Counted from the stretch's first letter, positions 1 through 7,549 are shown. The stretch is DNA of 53,063 nt from JAADDG01 sp964450755 (GCA_964450755.1 CAYVDJ010000019.1:1-53063), one strand, 5' to 3'. The notes: generated from the letters alone by a model not told the origin. Numbers and translations are program-made.

Positions 1-15
1 TGTAAGGAAATAGTT

Positions 16-276
16 ATGCCTGAAATTAGTAGATTTTTGGGAATTAAAATTTTTATGTTTTTTAATGAACACAATCCACCTCATTTTCATGTTGAGTATA
101 ACGAATATAGAGCTTCTATTGATATAAATAGTTTTGGAGTTGTGGAAGGTAAGTTACCAGCAAAAGTTTTAGGGCTTGTAGTTGAATGGGCTGAACTTCA
201 TCAAAATGAATTGCTTAAAAATTGGAACGATATAAAAGAGTCAGGAGAGTGGCATAAAATAGAACCTTTGGTATAA
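16..276 (+). CDS. DUF4160 family protein
   Basis: This 86-residue protein matches the DUF4160 family by its N-terminal pattern: PEISRFLGI, a FFNEHNPPHFHV segment rich in His and Pro, and a C-terminal region with WAELHQNELLKNWNDI. The length is typical of the family. DUF4160 proteins are usually encoded directly upstream of DUF2442 proteins, as here (11-base gap), and such pairs are often described as toxin-antitoxin-like or as mobile accessory genes. The biochemical role is not established and I assign none. The start is the ATG at 16 behind a TAAGGAAA ribosome-binding site. The gene sits at the window edge, so anything upstream is unseen. Confidence 0.85.
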   Translation: MPEISRFLGIKIFMFFNEHNPPHFHVEYNEYRASIDINSFGVVEGKLPAKVLGLVVEWAELHQNELLKNWNDIKESGEWHKIEPLV

Positions 277-287
277 GGAGTTTTCTT

Positions 288-569
288 ATGATAATAGTTA
301 AAGATGCTAAGTATAAAGATGATTATATAATTGAAGTAAAATTTAATGATAATAAAAAAGGTATTGTTGATCTTTCTAGTGTTGTAAATGATAAAAAGAT
401 AAAACCATTCCAAAAGTTAAAAGATAAAAATAAATTTAAAAACTTTAAAGTGGATTATACTATTAAATGGGATGATGACTTGGATATCGCTCCTGAATAT
501 TTGTATTTTAAAGCATTTGAAAATGATACTTCATTAAGAAAAAAATTTCAACAGTGGGGTTACATCTAA
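288..569 (+). CDS. DUF2442 family protein
   Basis: This 93-residue basic protein fits DUF2442: it begins with a short beta-rich segment (VKDAKYKDDYIIEVKFNDNK), continues with GIVDLSSVV and ends with a WDDDLDIAPEYLY motif typical of the family. It follows the DUF4160 gene by 11 bases with its own TAAGGAG ribosome-binding site, so the two are co-transcribed. Known family members are small DNA- or nucleic-acid-associated proteins found in toxin-antitoxin-like contexts; which partner would be toxin is unknown. A strong hairpin follows the stop and probably ends the transcript. Confidence 0.85.
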   Translation: MIIVKDAKYKDDYIIEVKFNDNKKGIVDLSSVVNDKKIKPFQKLKDKNKFKNFKVDYTIKWDDDLDIAPEYLYFKAFENDTSLRKKFQQWGYI

Positions 570-581
570 TAAATCTTTGCA

Positions 582-614
582 GCCAATAAGAAACCCTAAC
601 GGGTTCTTATTGGC
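582..614 (+). terminator. Hairpin after the DUF4160/DUF2442 pair
   Basis: An 11-bp perfect stem (GCCAATAAGAA with TTCTTATTGGC) is extended by CCC/GGG across a bulged A, with a TAAC loop. It starts 12 bases after the DUF2442 stop. There is no clear U-run after it, so it may be a weak terminator or a transcript-stabilising structure. Confidence 0.6.
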
Positions 615-774
615 TCAAGTCCACCGTTACACTAACAGTTCGACATATTTTCACGATAAGAAAAATAGAAAAGTCATTCAAACATTGAACGATTAATATA
701 AGTTTAAAATAAACTATGCAAAACATGAACCTTTTTTTAAAAAGGTGCCCAAAAATTTTAAGAGAAGGAAAAGT

Positions 775-1032
775 TTGAAACTTGAAAATGTAGTACCTTG
801 GGGAAGGAACCTTGATGAGTACAAAAATATGTTTTTATTATCAGAACAAGATTTACAATTTCATATTGATTCGATACTTGAAATGTGTAGAGTTGCAAAA
901 AAAGAGGTCAGAATTTTTCCACTTTTGGACTTAAAAAATAATAAATCAGAATATTTAAAACCTATTTTGAAAACCCTACAAAATAAAGGTTTTAAGACAG
1001 AAATAGTAAAAACAACTGAAAGTATTTTTTGA
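775..1032 (+). pseudogene. Internally deleted class I methyltransferase remnant
   Basis: The reading frame encodes the N-terminal signature of a SAM-dependent methyltransferase family common in this phylum (KLENVVPWGRNLDEYKNMF) joined directly to the family's C-terminal segment (SILEMCRVAKKEVRIFPLLD). The SAM-binding glycine-rich core and roughly 150 central residues seen in full-length relatives, as I recall them, are absent, and the tail ends early in KTTESIF. The frame could open at a GTG at 745, but the TTG at 775 sits behind an AGAAGGA ribosome-binding site and matches the family's normal start. I read it as a deletion remnant. The alternative is a real small protein that lost catalysis. 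Confidence 0.65.
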
Positions 1033-1048
1033 TTAAATTTTTGATTTA

Positions 1049-1057
1049 TGATATAAC
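1049..1057 (+). promoter_or_regulatory. Extended -10 promoter for the esterase gene
   Basis: TGATATAAC lies 24 bases before the start at 1081, one base from the TGnTATAAT form recurring in this window. An AGAGAGG ribosome-binding site follows. Confidence 0.45.
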
Positions 1058-1080
1058 ATATTTAAAAAGAGAGGTTTTAA

Positions 1081-1635
1081 ATGATTCTTTTTATACATGG
1101 ATTTGGTAGCAGTGGAGAGGCTTTTAAAGCCAAATTGGTAAAAGAGTATTTTAAAAAAGAGGGTGTTTTGGCTCCTTCTTTGTCCTATGTGCCTGATTTG
1201 GCGATAAAAACTCTAAAAGAGATGATAGAGGTTTTGGGTAAAAGAGAGAAGATAAAGCTGATGGGTTCTTCGCTTGGCGGTTATTATACTCTTTATCTTG
1301 CGGAAATTTTTAACTTGAAAGCCGTTTTGATAAATCCTGCCGTCAATGCCAATAAAACCCTGAAAAAAGCTATTCCCCAAGGTATTACCTATTTTGATGA
1401 GAGTCATTTTGAATGGAATGAAAATCATGTAAAGATGCTTGACAAATATGAAATTTCACCTTCCAATCAATCAAATTTGCTCTTAATGCTTCAAAAGGGA
1501 GATGAAGTTTTGGATTATAAAGAGGCACTTGACAAACTGCCTTTGGCAGAGCTTATCATAGAGGAGGGCGGAAATCATCATTTTGACGGATTTGCAAAGT
1601 ATTTGGAAGATATAGAGAAATTTTTAAATTCTTAG
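1081..1635 (+). CDS. YqiA/YcfP-type alpha/beta hydrolase (esterase)
   Basis: This 184-residue protein has the layout of the small YqiA-like esterases: ILFIHGFGSSGEAFK at the N terminus (oxyanion-hole HGF), the nucleophile elbow GSSLGGYYT near residue 64, LINPAVNA after it, and the catalytic His in GGNHHFDGF near the C terminus. A conserved acidic residue in QKGDEVLDY supplies the triad Asp. Such enzymes hydrolyse short acyl esters; the natural substrate is unknown. There is no signal peptide, so it is cytoplasmic. It is a single gene with its own promoter, convergent with tonB. Confidence 0.85.
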   Translation: MILFIHGFGSSGEAFKAKLVKEYFKKEGVLAPSLSYVPDLAIKTLKEMIEVLGKREKIKLMGSSLGGYYTLYLAEIFNLKAVLINPAVNANKTLKKAIPQGITYFDESHFEWNENHVKMLDKYEISPSNQSNLLLMLQKGDEVLDYKEALDKLPLAELIIEEGGNHHFDGFAKYLEDIEKFLNS

Positions 1636-1650
1636 TATTTTAATATTTTT

Positions 1651-2343
1651 TTATTTTATTTTCAGACTGTAAATAATCGGTATATTTATTTTCACTCTCT
1701 CTTTTGGATGAGGGAAATCTTGTGAAGCTCTCAAAATAGTTTTTTTAGCCGCTTTGCAGAGTATCTTTTTTGCTCCTGTGGCTTTTAGATCTTCTATCTT
1801 TCCAGATGGCAGCAGATAAAAACTTGCTTTTACCTCTCCTTGTATATGAAGCCTTTTTGCAATTTTTGGATAATATCTGTTTTGTACGACAGCTCTTTGA
1901 ATTTTTGCAAAATTTGTTGATATATAGCTTTCCTTAGGTGGTGGAGGAGGGGGTGTATATTTTACTTTGAGCGGTAAAACGGTTGTTATATTTTGATCTG
2001 TTTCTTTTTTTACTACAGATTTCAGACTCTTTTTTGTTTTTTCTTTTCTTTTTTGTCTTGAGAGATGTTTTTTCTTTAGAACCTTTTTTTTGGTTTTTTT
2101 TATAACGGGTTTTTTTAGGGGTTTTAGCTTTGGTTTTGGTTCTGGTTTTGGTTTTTCTTTGATTACACTCTTTTTGGGTGGAAGAGGTTTTTTCTTTGGA
2201 ACTATTTTTATATTTTCTACGCTGATGATACTTTTTTTAACTGATGTTTTTTCTCTGTATAGATTTAGAAAATATATAAAAGCCGTAAATACCAACAGGT
2301 GTATAAAAACAGAAAGAGAAAAAGATACCAGAGTTCGTTTCAT
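1651..2343 (-). CDS. tonB: Energy transducer TonB
   Basis: This 230-residue protein has one N-terminal membrane anchor (residues about 8-28), a long periplasmic spacer extremely rich in Lys and Pro with PKPEPKPKLKP-type repeats (about 45-150), and a C-terminal TonB domain (about 150-230) with YYPKIAKRLHIQGEVKASF. TonB carries proton-motive energy from ExbB-ExbD to outer-membrane receptors. The order exbB-exbD-tonB and the 4-base overlap with exbD (ATGA) show one operon with coupled translation. No TonB-dependent receptor is next to it, so it probably serves receptors elsewhere. The spacer is unusually Lys-rich. Confidence 0.93.
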   Translation of the reverse strand: MKRTLVSFSLSVFIHLLVFTAFIYFLNLYREKTSVKKSIISVENIKIVPKKKPLPPKKSVIKEKPKPEPKPKLKPLKKPVIKKTKKKVLKKKHLSRQKRKEKTKKSLKSVVKKETDQNITTVLPLKVKYTPPPPPPKESYISTNFAKIQRAVVQNRYYPKIAKRLHIQGEVKASFYLLPSGKIEDLKATGAKKILCKAAKKTILRASQDFPHPKERVKINIPIIYSLKIK

Positions 2344-2711
2344 TTTTCCGTTATAATCGAGATATGTTTGAAACCGAGATTTTTTGCACTGTCCAAAACT
2401 TCCACAAAACTGTTAAATTTCGCCGATTTGTCACAGTTGATGGATATATGGGTTTGAGTATCAAGTTTTGCAAGTGTCATTTTCAGGCTTTGTATATCTG
2501 TTTTATTCTCTTCAAAAAATATATCTCCCTCTTTTTTGATTGTAATAACAATATTTTTTGAGTCAAGTATTCCTTTTGCCGAACTTTTTGGCAGATCTAC
2601 GGGCATGATACCTTTTGCTATGAATGTTGAGGTGGTCAAAACGATAGCCAAAAGAACCAAAACCACATCTATAAAAGGTATGACATTTATAGAATCAAAT
2701 TTTTTCATCAA
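2340..2711 (-). CDS. exbD: Biopolymer transport protein ExbD
   Basis: This 123-residue protein is a standard ExbD: a short cytoplasmic tail, one membrane helix (about 10-32, VIPFIDVVLVLLAIVLTTST with the essential Asp at about residue 15), and a periplasmic domain. It forms the proton-driven motor with ExbB. The gene overlaps exbB by 17 bases and tonB by 4 bases, indicating translational coupling. The conserved membrane Asp supports real proton conduction rather than a degenerate homologue. Confidence 0.93.
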   Translation of the reverse strand: MMKKFDSINVIPFIDVVLVLLAIVLTTSTFIAKGIMPVDLPKSSAKGILDSKNIVITIKKEGDIFFEENKTDIQSLKMTLAKLDTQTHISINCDKSAKFNSFVEVLDSAKNLGFKHISIITEK

Positions 2712-3111
2712 ATTCTGCCATCAGCTTTTCTACATTTCTAAGAAGTATATTGTAAAATATCATTGCCATAATTGCTACAACAAGTCCCGCTGCCGTGGCT
2801 TTTAACGCAAGAGCCAATGCCATTACGACTTTTGATGCCACCATGCCGTTTTGAGCCATTGTATAAAAAGTCAGCATGATAGCAAGTACCGTTCCAAGAA
2901 GCCCTATATAAGGAGCATTTGAAGCGATAGTTCCGATAGTTGTCAAATTGCCTGTCAAAGCCACTTCATATTCTTTTTTGTTTTTGTATTTTTCGGGATC
3001 CACATTTTTATAAAAAAGCATCCTTTCTATAAAAAACCACAATGATAAAAAACTCATAAAAATCAGTATGCCAAGTATTCCGTAATCTACAAGATCTTTT
3101 AGATATTCCAT
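2695..3111 (-). CDS. exbB: TonB-system proton channel ExbB
   Basis: This 138-residue protein is a short ExbB/TolQ/MotA-family subunit with three membrane helices. Helix 1 is near 12-33, and the conserved pair lies in ASNAPYIGLLGTVLAIM (about 63-80) and ALALKATAAGLVVAIMAMIFYN (about 98-120). Campylobacterota often have this compact form of ExbB. It is the first gene of the exbB-exbD-tonB operon. Its promoter is probably the minus-strand extended -10 at 3199-3207, giving a leader of about 80 bases that contains a GTGTTAA direct repeat. ExbB is preferred over TolQ because tonB follows. Confidence 0.92.
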   Translation of the reverse strand: MEYLKDLVDYGILGILIFMSFLSLWFFIERMLFYKNVDPEKYKNKKEYEVALTGNLTTIGTIASNAPYIGLLGTVLAIMLTFYTMAQNGMVASKVVMALALALKATAAGLVVAIMAMIFYNILLRNVEKLMAEFDEKI

Positions 3112-3152
3112 ATTCTCCTCTGATTTTCATTTTGTATAACCATATTTAAAAA

Positions 3153-3170
3153 GTGTTAAATATGTGTTAA
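3153..3170. promoter_or_regulatory. GTGTTAA direct repeat with 11-base period
   Basis: Two identical GTGTTAA heptamers start at 3153 and 3164, one helical turn apart, in the divergent region between exbB and the GGDEF-like gene. This spacing is typical of tandem half-sites bound by OmpR/PhoB-type response regulators. I see no classical Fur box here. The binding protein is unknown. Confidence 0.4.
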
Positions 3171-3198
3171 TTCTCTTCAATCTTTTTTTAAAAGGACG

Positions 3199-3207
3199 AT
3201 TATATCA
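3199..3207 (-). promoter_or_regulatory. Extended -10 promoter for exbB-exbD-tonB
   Basis: The minus strand reads TGATATAAT from 3207 to 3199, an exact TGnTATAAT element, about 88 bases before the exbB start. Confidence 0.6.
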
Positions 3208-3231
3208 AAACTCAGTTTAAAAGGTATCATT

Positions 3232-3636
3232 ATGTCTTGTATAAGTTTTCCATATAGTCAGTTGATAAACCTTATTGCGCATCATATCTCTTTGATAGAG
3301 AGGTTTGAGAAAAACAAAGATGATTTTTTCTCTTTGATATTTTTAAAAACAGATGAGTGTAATAAAAAAGATATCAAAGATATCATAAGAAAGGTTTTGA
3401 GAAATACAGACATCATAACCGAATATGAAAAAAACTATATAATTCTTCTTCCTTATACTGATTATAACGGTGCATACAAACTTCTAAAAGAGATGCAAAG
3501 TTTTTTGGATACTCTGGAAAAAGAGACGATTGTTACATATCCCGAAGACGGTAAAAATGCTCATGAACTTTTGTATAAACTAAAAGACAGCGTAAAAAGC
3601 TACTATGACAAAGAGATAGCTACTCCTATCTTTTAG
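3232..3636 (+). CDS. Degenerate GGDEF-like protein
   Basis: I do not recognise this 134-residue protein with certainty. Residues about 45-90 (KVLRNTDIITEYEKNYIILL followed by PYTDYNGAYKLLKEM) follow the core of diguanylate cyclases, in which the segment reads roughly LR.sDiiaRyGGDEFvilLP.td..gA..l...i. The GGDEF active-site motif is replaced by EKNYI, so no cyclase activity is expected. No signal peptide or membrane helix is visible. It diverges from exbB and its stop overlaps the stop of the ABC ATPase gene (shared TTAG). It could be an inactive signalling or structural domain. Confidence 0.7.
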   Translation: MSCISFPYSQLINLIAHHISLIERFEKNKDDFFSLIFLKTDECNKKDIKDIIRKVLRNTDIITEYEKNYIILLPYTDYNGAYKLLKEMQSFLDTLEKETIVTYPEDGKNAHELLYKLKDSVKSYYDKEIATPIF

Positions 3637-4202
3637 AGTCTTATGATTTTATCACTGCACCATTTTGCAAGAGCCATATCGTGGGTGATAAGCAAGATTC
3701 CGACCTTATCCAAAAGTCTGATGAGTATATTCATCACATCGAGCTGGATTATATTGTCAAGTGCCGATGTCGGTTCATCTGCGAGTATAAGTTTTGGTTT
3801 CATCAAAAGCGCTCTTAGGATGGAGCATCTTTGGAGCTGACCGCCGCTTAACTGGTGGGTTCTTTTCTCTAGTAAAGAGGGATCGAGATTTAACTCTTTG
3901 CAGTATTTTTCTATCCCTTTTGTATCCGTAACCTCTTCTATCTGATTGATGATGGAGTAGGTGGGATGAAAAGAGCTGTAAGGGTCTTGAAATATCTGAG
4001 AAAAAGAGGAGACTATAATCTCTCCTTTTAGAGGTTTGAGTTCTCCGCTTATCAGCTCAAGAAGCGTACTTTTTCCCGAACCGCTTGGTCCCACCACCGA
4101 CACCACTTCTCCTTTGTTGATTGTCAGATCAAAATCTTTATATAAAAGTCTCTCTTTTGTATAACCGAATGTGAGATTTTTTATCTCAAGGACTTTACTC
4201 AT
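3633..4202 (-). CDS. Orphan ABC transporter ATPase, OppF/DppF type
   Basis: This 189-residue protein carries every ABC ATPase motif: Walker A GPSGSGKST (about 39-47), a Q-loop FQDPYSSFHP of the kind seen in peptide/nickel importers, the signature LSGGQLQRCS, Walker B LILADEP, and the switch His in LLITHD. It is well short of the usual 250-330 residues and lacks the C-terminal oligopeptide-binding extension of OppF/DppF. No permease or binding protein lies nearby. Its start abuts the proA stop, so it is co-transcribed with proA. The substrate is unknown; nickel or peptides are possible by family. Confidence 0.85.
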   Translation of the reverse strand: MSKVLEIKNLTFGYTKERLLYKDFDLTINKGEVVSVVGPSGSGKSTLLELISGELKPLKGEIIVSSFSQIFQDPYSSFHPTYSIINQIEEVTDTKGIEKYCKELNLDPSLLEKRTHQLSGGQLQRCSILRALLMKPKLILADEPTSALDNIIQLDVMNILIRLLDKVGILLITHDMALAKWCSDKIIRL

Positions 4203-5435
4203 CTATCTTGTCTGACCGTTTCCGTAGATTTTGTATTTGTATGTTGTCAGATCGTTTATGCCCATCGGTCCTCTTGCGTGAAGTTTGTTTGTGCTGATTC
4301 CCACTTCCGCACCAAAACCAAACTCCCCGCCGTCTGTGAAACGGGTACTTGCATTGACATAGACTGCTGCGGCATCTACTTCGTTTAGAAATTTTTCGGC
4401 TGTTGTGTAGTTTTCGCTTATGATCGCTTCAGAGTGTCCAGAGCCGTATTTTGCTATATGCTCTATTGCCTCTTCAACGGAGTTTACCACCTTGATAGAG
4501 AGGATATTTTCAAGATATTCGGTATCAAAATCCTCATCAGTGGCTTTTTGTATATCGATGATTTTGGTTGTTTTATCACACCCTTTTAAAAGTGTGCCGT
4601 AGTTTTGAAATTCAAACAAAAGTGCGGGGAGTAAATCTTTTGCTATCTTCTCATCTACCAAAAGAGTTTCCATGGCGTTGCAGACTCCGGGTCTTTGTAC
4701 TTTTGCATTTATTGCGATAGAGATGGCTTTTTCAAAATCGGCATCTTTGTCGATATAAGTATGACAAAGTCCTTTATCGTGTTTTACAACCGGTACGGTG
4801 GCATTGGCACTGACATATTTTATCAATCCTTCTCCTCCTCTTGGGATGATGAGATCGACAAATTTGTCCATTTTTATCAGTTTGGAGACACCTTCTCTTG
4901 ATGAATCGGGAAGTATGGAGATGATCTCTTTTGGGAGGTTGTTTTTTTCCAAAACATTTTGTAAAATGGAGGCTATTATTTTGTTGCTGTTTTCAGCCTC
5001 TTTTCCGCCTTTGAGGATGGAGACATTACCGCTTTTGAGGCAAAGAGCGGCGGCATCTGCCGTTACATTGGGTCTGCTTTCATAGATGATACCCACAACT
5101 CCTATCGGAATAGTTACTTTTTCTATTCTAAGACCGCTGTCCACCACCCAGCCTTCTGTAACACGGCCAACCGGTTCTTTCAAAGCGGCTATCTCTTTTA
5201 AGGATGTTGCCATTGCTTCTATTCTCTCTTTTGTCAGTAGCAGTCTGTCAATCAAAGCCGAATTTAGATTATCTTCATGGGCTTTTTTCATATCCTTTTG
5301 ATTCTCGCTGATAATTGCCTTGGTATTGTCATTAAGGGCATCTGCCATCTGGTTTAAGAGTATTTTTTTTATTTTCGGTTCCAAAGTAGCGCAAATTCTG
5401 CTTGATTCTTTTGCTTTTTTTAAAAACTGTTCCAT
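4203..5435 (-). CDS. proA: Gamma-glutamyl phosphate reductase
   Basis: This 410-residue protein is full-length ProA, which reduces gamma-glutamyl phosphate to glutamate semialdehyde with NADPH in proline synthesis. Family landmarks are IGVVGIIYESRPNVTADAA near residue 110, CLKSGNVSILKGGKEA, the catalytic Cys in QRPGVCNAMETLL (about 250), and the C-terminal GEFGFGAEVGISTNKLHARGP. It is cytoplasmic. proB is not in the window. The next gene starts directly after its stop, an unusual proA/ABC-ATPase pairing. The ATG sits behind a GAGGGAGAT ribosome-binding site. Confidence 0.97.
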   Translation of the reverse strand: MEQFLKKAKESSRICATLEPKIKKILLNQMADALNDNTKAIISENQKDMKKAHEDNLNSALIDRLLLTKERIEAMATSLKEIAALKEPVGRVTEGWVVDSGLRIEKVTIPIGVVGIIYESRPNVTADAAALCLKSGNVSILKGGKEAENSNKIIASILQNVLEKNNLPKEIISILPDSSREGVSKLIKMDKFVDLIIPRGGEGLIKYVSANATVPVVKHDKGLCHTYIDKDADFEKAISIAINAKVQRPGVCNAMETLLVDEKIAKDLLPALLFEFQNYGTLLKGCDKTTKIIDIQKATDEDFDTEYLENILSIKVVNSVEEAIEHIAKYGSGHSEAIISENYTTAEKFLNEVDAAAVYVNASTRFTDGGEFGFGAEVGISTNKLHARGPMGINDLTTYKYKIYGNGQTR

Positions 5436-5724
5436 TATATCTCCCTCTTGTCTAAAAAAAGTATATAATTGTACAATTTTTGATTGAAATTGATATAAAG
5501 AGTAATAATATAAAGAGATCTGCAGTATAAGTTTTTAGAGATGCCCTTAATTGAACATATCATATAATAAGTTTAATTTTAAATTAATAAAAGAAAAATA
5601 TTATTTAATACATGTGTAGATTATTAACTTACTGAAAAATAAATAAATAAAATATCATTCTTTCTTTTAAAAAAAAGTTTTTTTTACGATATATTTTTAT
5701 AGGTAAAACAAGTGGAGAGTAATT
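5436..5724. other. AT-rich divergent intergenic region
   Basis: This 289-base gap separates proA (minus) from a membrane protein (plus). I see no convincing gene. It contains an A8-G-T8 tract near 5670 and one copy of a recurrent intergenic motif, TTAGAGATGCCCTTAA (5535-5550). Confidence 0.6.
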
Positions 5725-6252
5725 ATGTATATATGGACTACGAAAACATTGGCTGTTGATTTAAAAAGAAGAAGACTGGATGAAACTGAAAAATTAAAAT
5801 ATTATATAGCTTATATGACCTTGCTGACAATAGCATTTGGGCTTGGTACTCTTATGCCGGTAGGAAGTACGGGGGTTAGCATACCTACTCTTATAATGAG
5901 TTTGATTATCAATATAGGAGGGATAATAATCTGTTTTAATACCAATAAAGAGTATGACGGACTGGATTTTATCGAAAGAAGCATACTTTTTGGTCTTCCC
6001 ATTATGATAAGGATCAGTGTGATTTTACTGGTAACAGATGTATTGCTTGTGATCGCAACCAGATACTATCCTCATCTGTTCAACTTTTTAAACTCAAGTA
6101 TATTTGATTATCTGATGACTGTTACCTTGATGAGTCTGTATTATCTGTTTCTCTGGAAAGCCTTTACAAATCTTCCTGTTGGAGATAACAGGATTGTAAA
6201 ACAGCTCTCAAACAAAAGATTCAAACACAAAAAGGAGAAAAAAGAGGAATAA
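5725..6252 (+). CDS. Four-helix membrane protein of unknown function
   Basis: This 175-residue protein is not one I recognise. It has a basic cytoplasmic N terminus (LKRRRLDETEKLKYY), about four hydrophobic helices (about 28-46, 52-72, 92-113 and 130-148), and a strongly basic C terminus (KHKKEKKEE). It has the look of a small integral inner-membrane protein with both ends in the cytoplasm. The start ATG has a GTGGAGAG ribosome-binding site. The downstream gene begins 59 bases later behind its own -10, so they are probably separate transcription units. Confidence 0.75.
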   Translation: MYIWTTKTLAVDLKRRRLDETEKLKYYIAYMTLLTIAFGLGTLMPVGSTGVSIPTLIMSLIINIGGIIICFNTNKEYDGLDFIERSILFGLPIMIRISVILLVTDVLLVIATRYYPHLFNFLNSSIFDYLMTVTLMSLYYLFLWKAFTNLPVGDNRIVKQLSNKRFKHKKEKKEE

Positions 6253-6278
6253 ATTTTTCTCATTTTTAAAGCCGATTG

Positions 6279-6287
6279 TGATAAAAT
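6279..6287 (+). promoter_or_regulatory. Extended -10 promoter for the two-domain methyltransferase
   Basis: TGATAAAAT ends 24 bases before the ATG at 6312, matching the TGn plus -10 form seen elsewhere in the window. Confidence 0.45.
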
Positions 6288-6311
6288 ACTGCAAAAACAA
6301 AGGCTTTTAAA

Positions 6312-7457
6312 ATGCTCTGGAAATTTATTTTTTGGCCTGTTATATGGCTTTTGGTATTTTTACCCGGTTGGATTTGGCATTATTCTTTGGAAGGATTGGT
6401 TGAAACTCTTGCTTTTTTGGCAGGAGTTGTTTTATTTGTTTATGCAATAGCGCTTACTTCGATTGCCGGAAAGATACTGAAACGATACGGGCATGAAAAC
6501 GGGCATAAAACATTTTGGCCGGATAGTTTTACGCCTCTTGGTTTATACAAATGTATGCGTCATCCCATGCATTTGGGACTTGCGATTTTACCTGTATCGG
6601 TTGCTTTGATGTGGGGGTCTTTGCCTTCGATACTTGCGTCGGGATGGGCAGTTGCCGGTGCTTTTTGGTTTGTTTTGATGATAGAAGAGCCTGAAACAAT
6701 TGATCGTTTTGAAGAGTATCAAGAATATATGAAAAAAGTTCCGGCTTTTTCTTTAAATATAGGTTGTATAGACGAAGGGCTTAAAGCACTTGAAAATCCC
6801 TCTTTTGACAAACCTATGACTCAGGAGGAGTCAAAGGTGGAAGTAAAAGGTTTTGAAGCAAAATACTACGATACTTTGATGAATCTCATTACATTTGGCT
6901 GGTATCCATCTTTTATAGAGCAGGTTGTTGCTGATATGAGATTGGAAAAAGGTGATAAGATCATCGATTTTGGAGCGGGAACCGGAAGAAATGCCCTTTT
7001 GATGAGAGAATTTACAGGAGAGAGTGGTCATATTACGGGAGTTGAGATCGGTAAAGAGATGAAAGAGCAGTTTCTTTCAAAGACTGCCTCTTATCCCAAT
7101 ATAACTTTGTTGGAACAAAGTATAGAAGAGCCGTTTGAAGAGAAAGAGAAATATGATGTTGTTTTTATCTCATTTGTGTTGCATGGATTTATTCAGCCCA
7201 AACGAAACAGGATTATAGACAATGCCTATTCACTCTTAAAAGAGGGTGGGATATTTGCAATTTTGGATTATAATGAATTTGATGTTTCAAATGCTCCTTT
7301 TTATATCCGTTTTCCCGTCCGTAAAATAGAGTGTCCTTTGGCAGAAGATTTTATCAATCGTGATCTTAAAGCAATGCTCAAAAAAAAAGGATTTAGCGAA
7401 TTTTTGGAGTATAAATACTTTAAAGGTTATCTTAGACTAATGATTGCAAGAAAATAG
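6312..7457 (+). CDS. Fusion: membrane PEMT/ICMT-like methyltransferase plus soluble class I methyltransferase
   Basis: This 381-residue protein joins two methyltransferase types. Residues 1-150 contain about four membrane helices and the hallmarks of the isoprenylcysteine/phospholipid methyltransferase fold: RHPMHLG near 82-88 and EEPETIDRFEEYQEYMKKVP near 127-146. Residues about 180-381 form a UbiE-like class I domain with IIDFGAGTGRNA (SAM motif I, about 217-228), the acidic GVEIG of motif II, and FISFVLHGF after motif IV. The substrate is probably a lipid, quinone or other membrane-bound acceptor, which is inference. No frameshift is visible, so the fusion is genuine in this sequence. Confidence 0.85.
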   Translation: MLWKFIFWPVIWLLVFLPGWIWHYSLEGLVETLAFLAGVVLFVYAIALTSIAGKILKRYGHENGHKTFWPDSFTPLGLYKCMRHPMHLGLAILPVSVALMWGSLPSILASGWAVAGAFWFVLMIEEPETIDRFEEYQEYMKKVPAFSLNIGCIDEGLKALENPSFDKPMTQEESKVEVKGFEAKYYDTLMNLITFGWYPSFIEQVVADMRLEKGDKIIDFGAGTGRNALLMREFTGESGHITGVEIGKEMKEQFLSKTASYPNITLLEQSIEEPFEEKEKYDVVFISFVLHGFIQPKRNRIIDNAYSLLKEGGIFAILDYNEFDVSNAPFYIRFPVRKIECPLAEDFINRDLKAMLKKKGFSEFLEYKYFKGYLRLMIARK

Positions 7458-7549
7458 TTAAAAAATAATATAATTTGTAGTTAAGAAATATTCAAAGGAA
7501 AAAATACTATTATAAGCGCGAGTAAAATTTATAGGATATTGAGACGGCT

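Noticed and set aside
560..650. Integron attC-like site after the DUF4160/DUF2442 cassette-like pair (CTAATAA ... GTTACACTAAC)
   Set aside because: The hairpin is strong, but the paired R and L boxes with the conserved GTTRRRY/RYYYAAC ends do not line up, and there is no integrase or second cassette.
3112..3231. Fur box in the exbB divergent region
   Set aside because: AT-rich pieces resemble GATAAT repeats, but no 19-base palindrome of acceptable match is present.
5660..5690. A8-G-T8 tract as a terminator of proA or the membrane-protein gene
   Set aside because: It is upstream of both divergent genes and has no GC in the stem; it is more likely promoter-associated AT-rich DNA.
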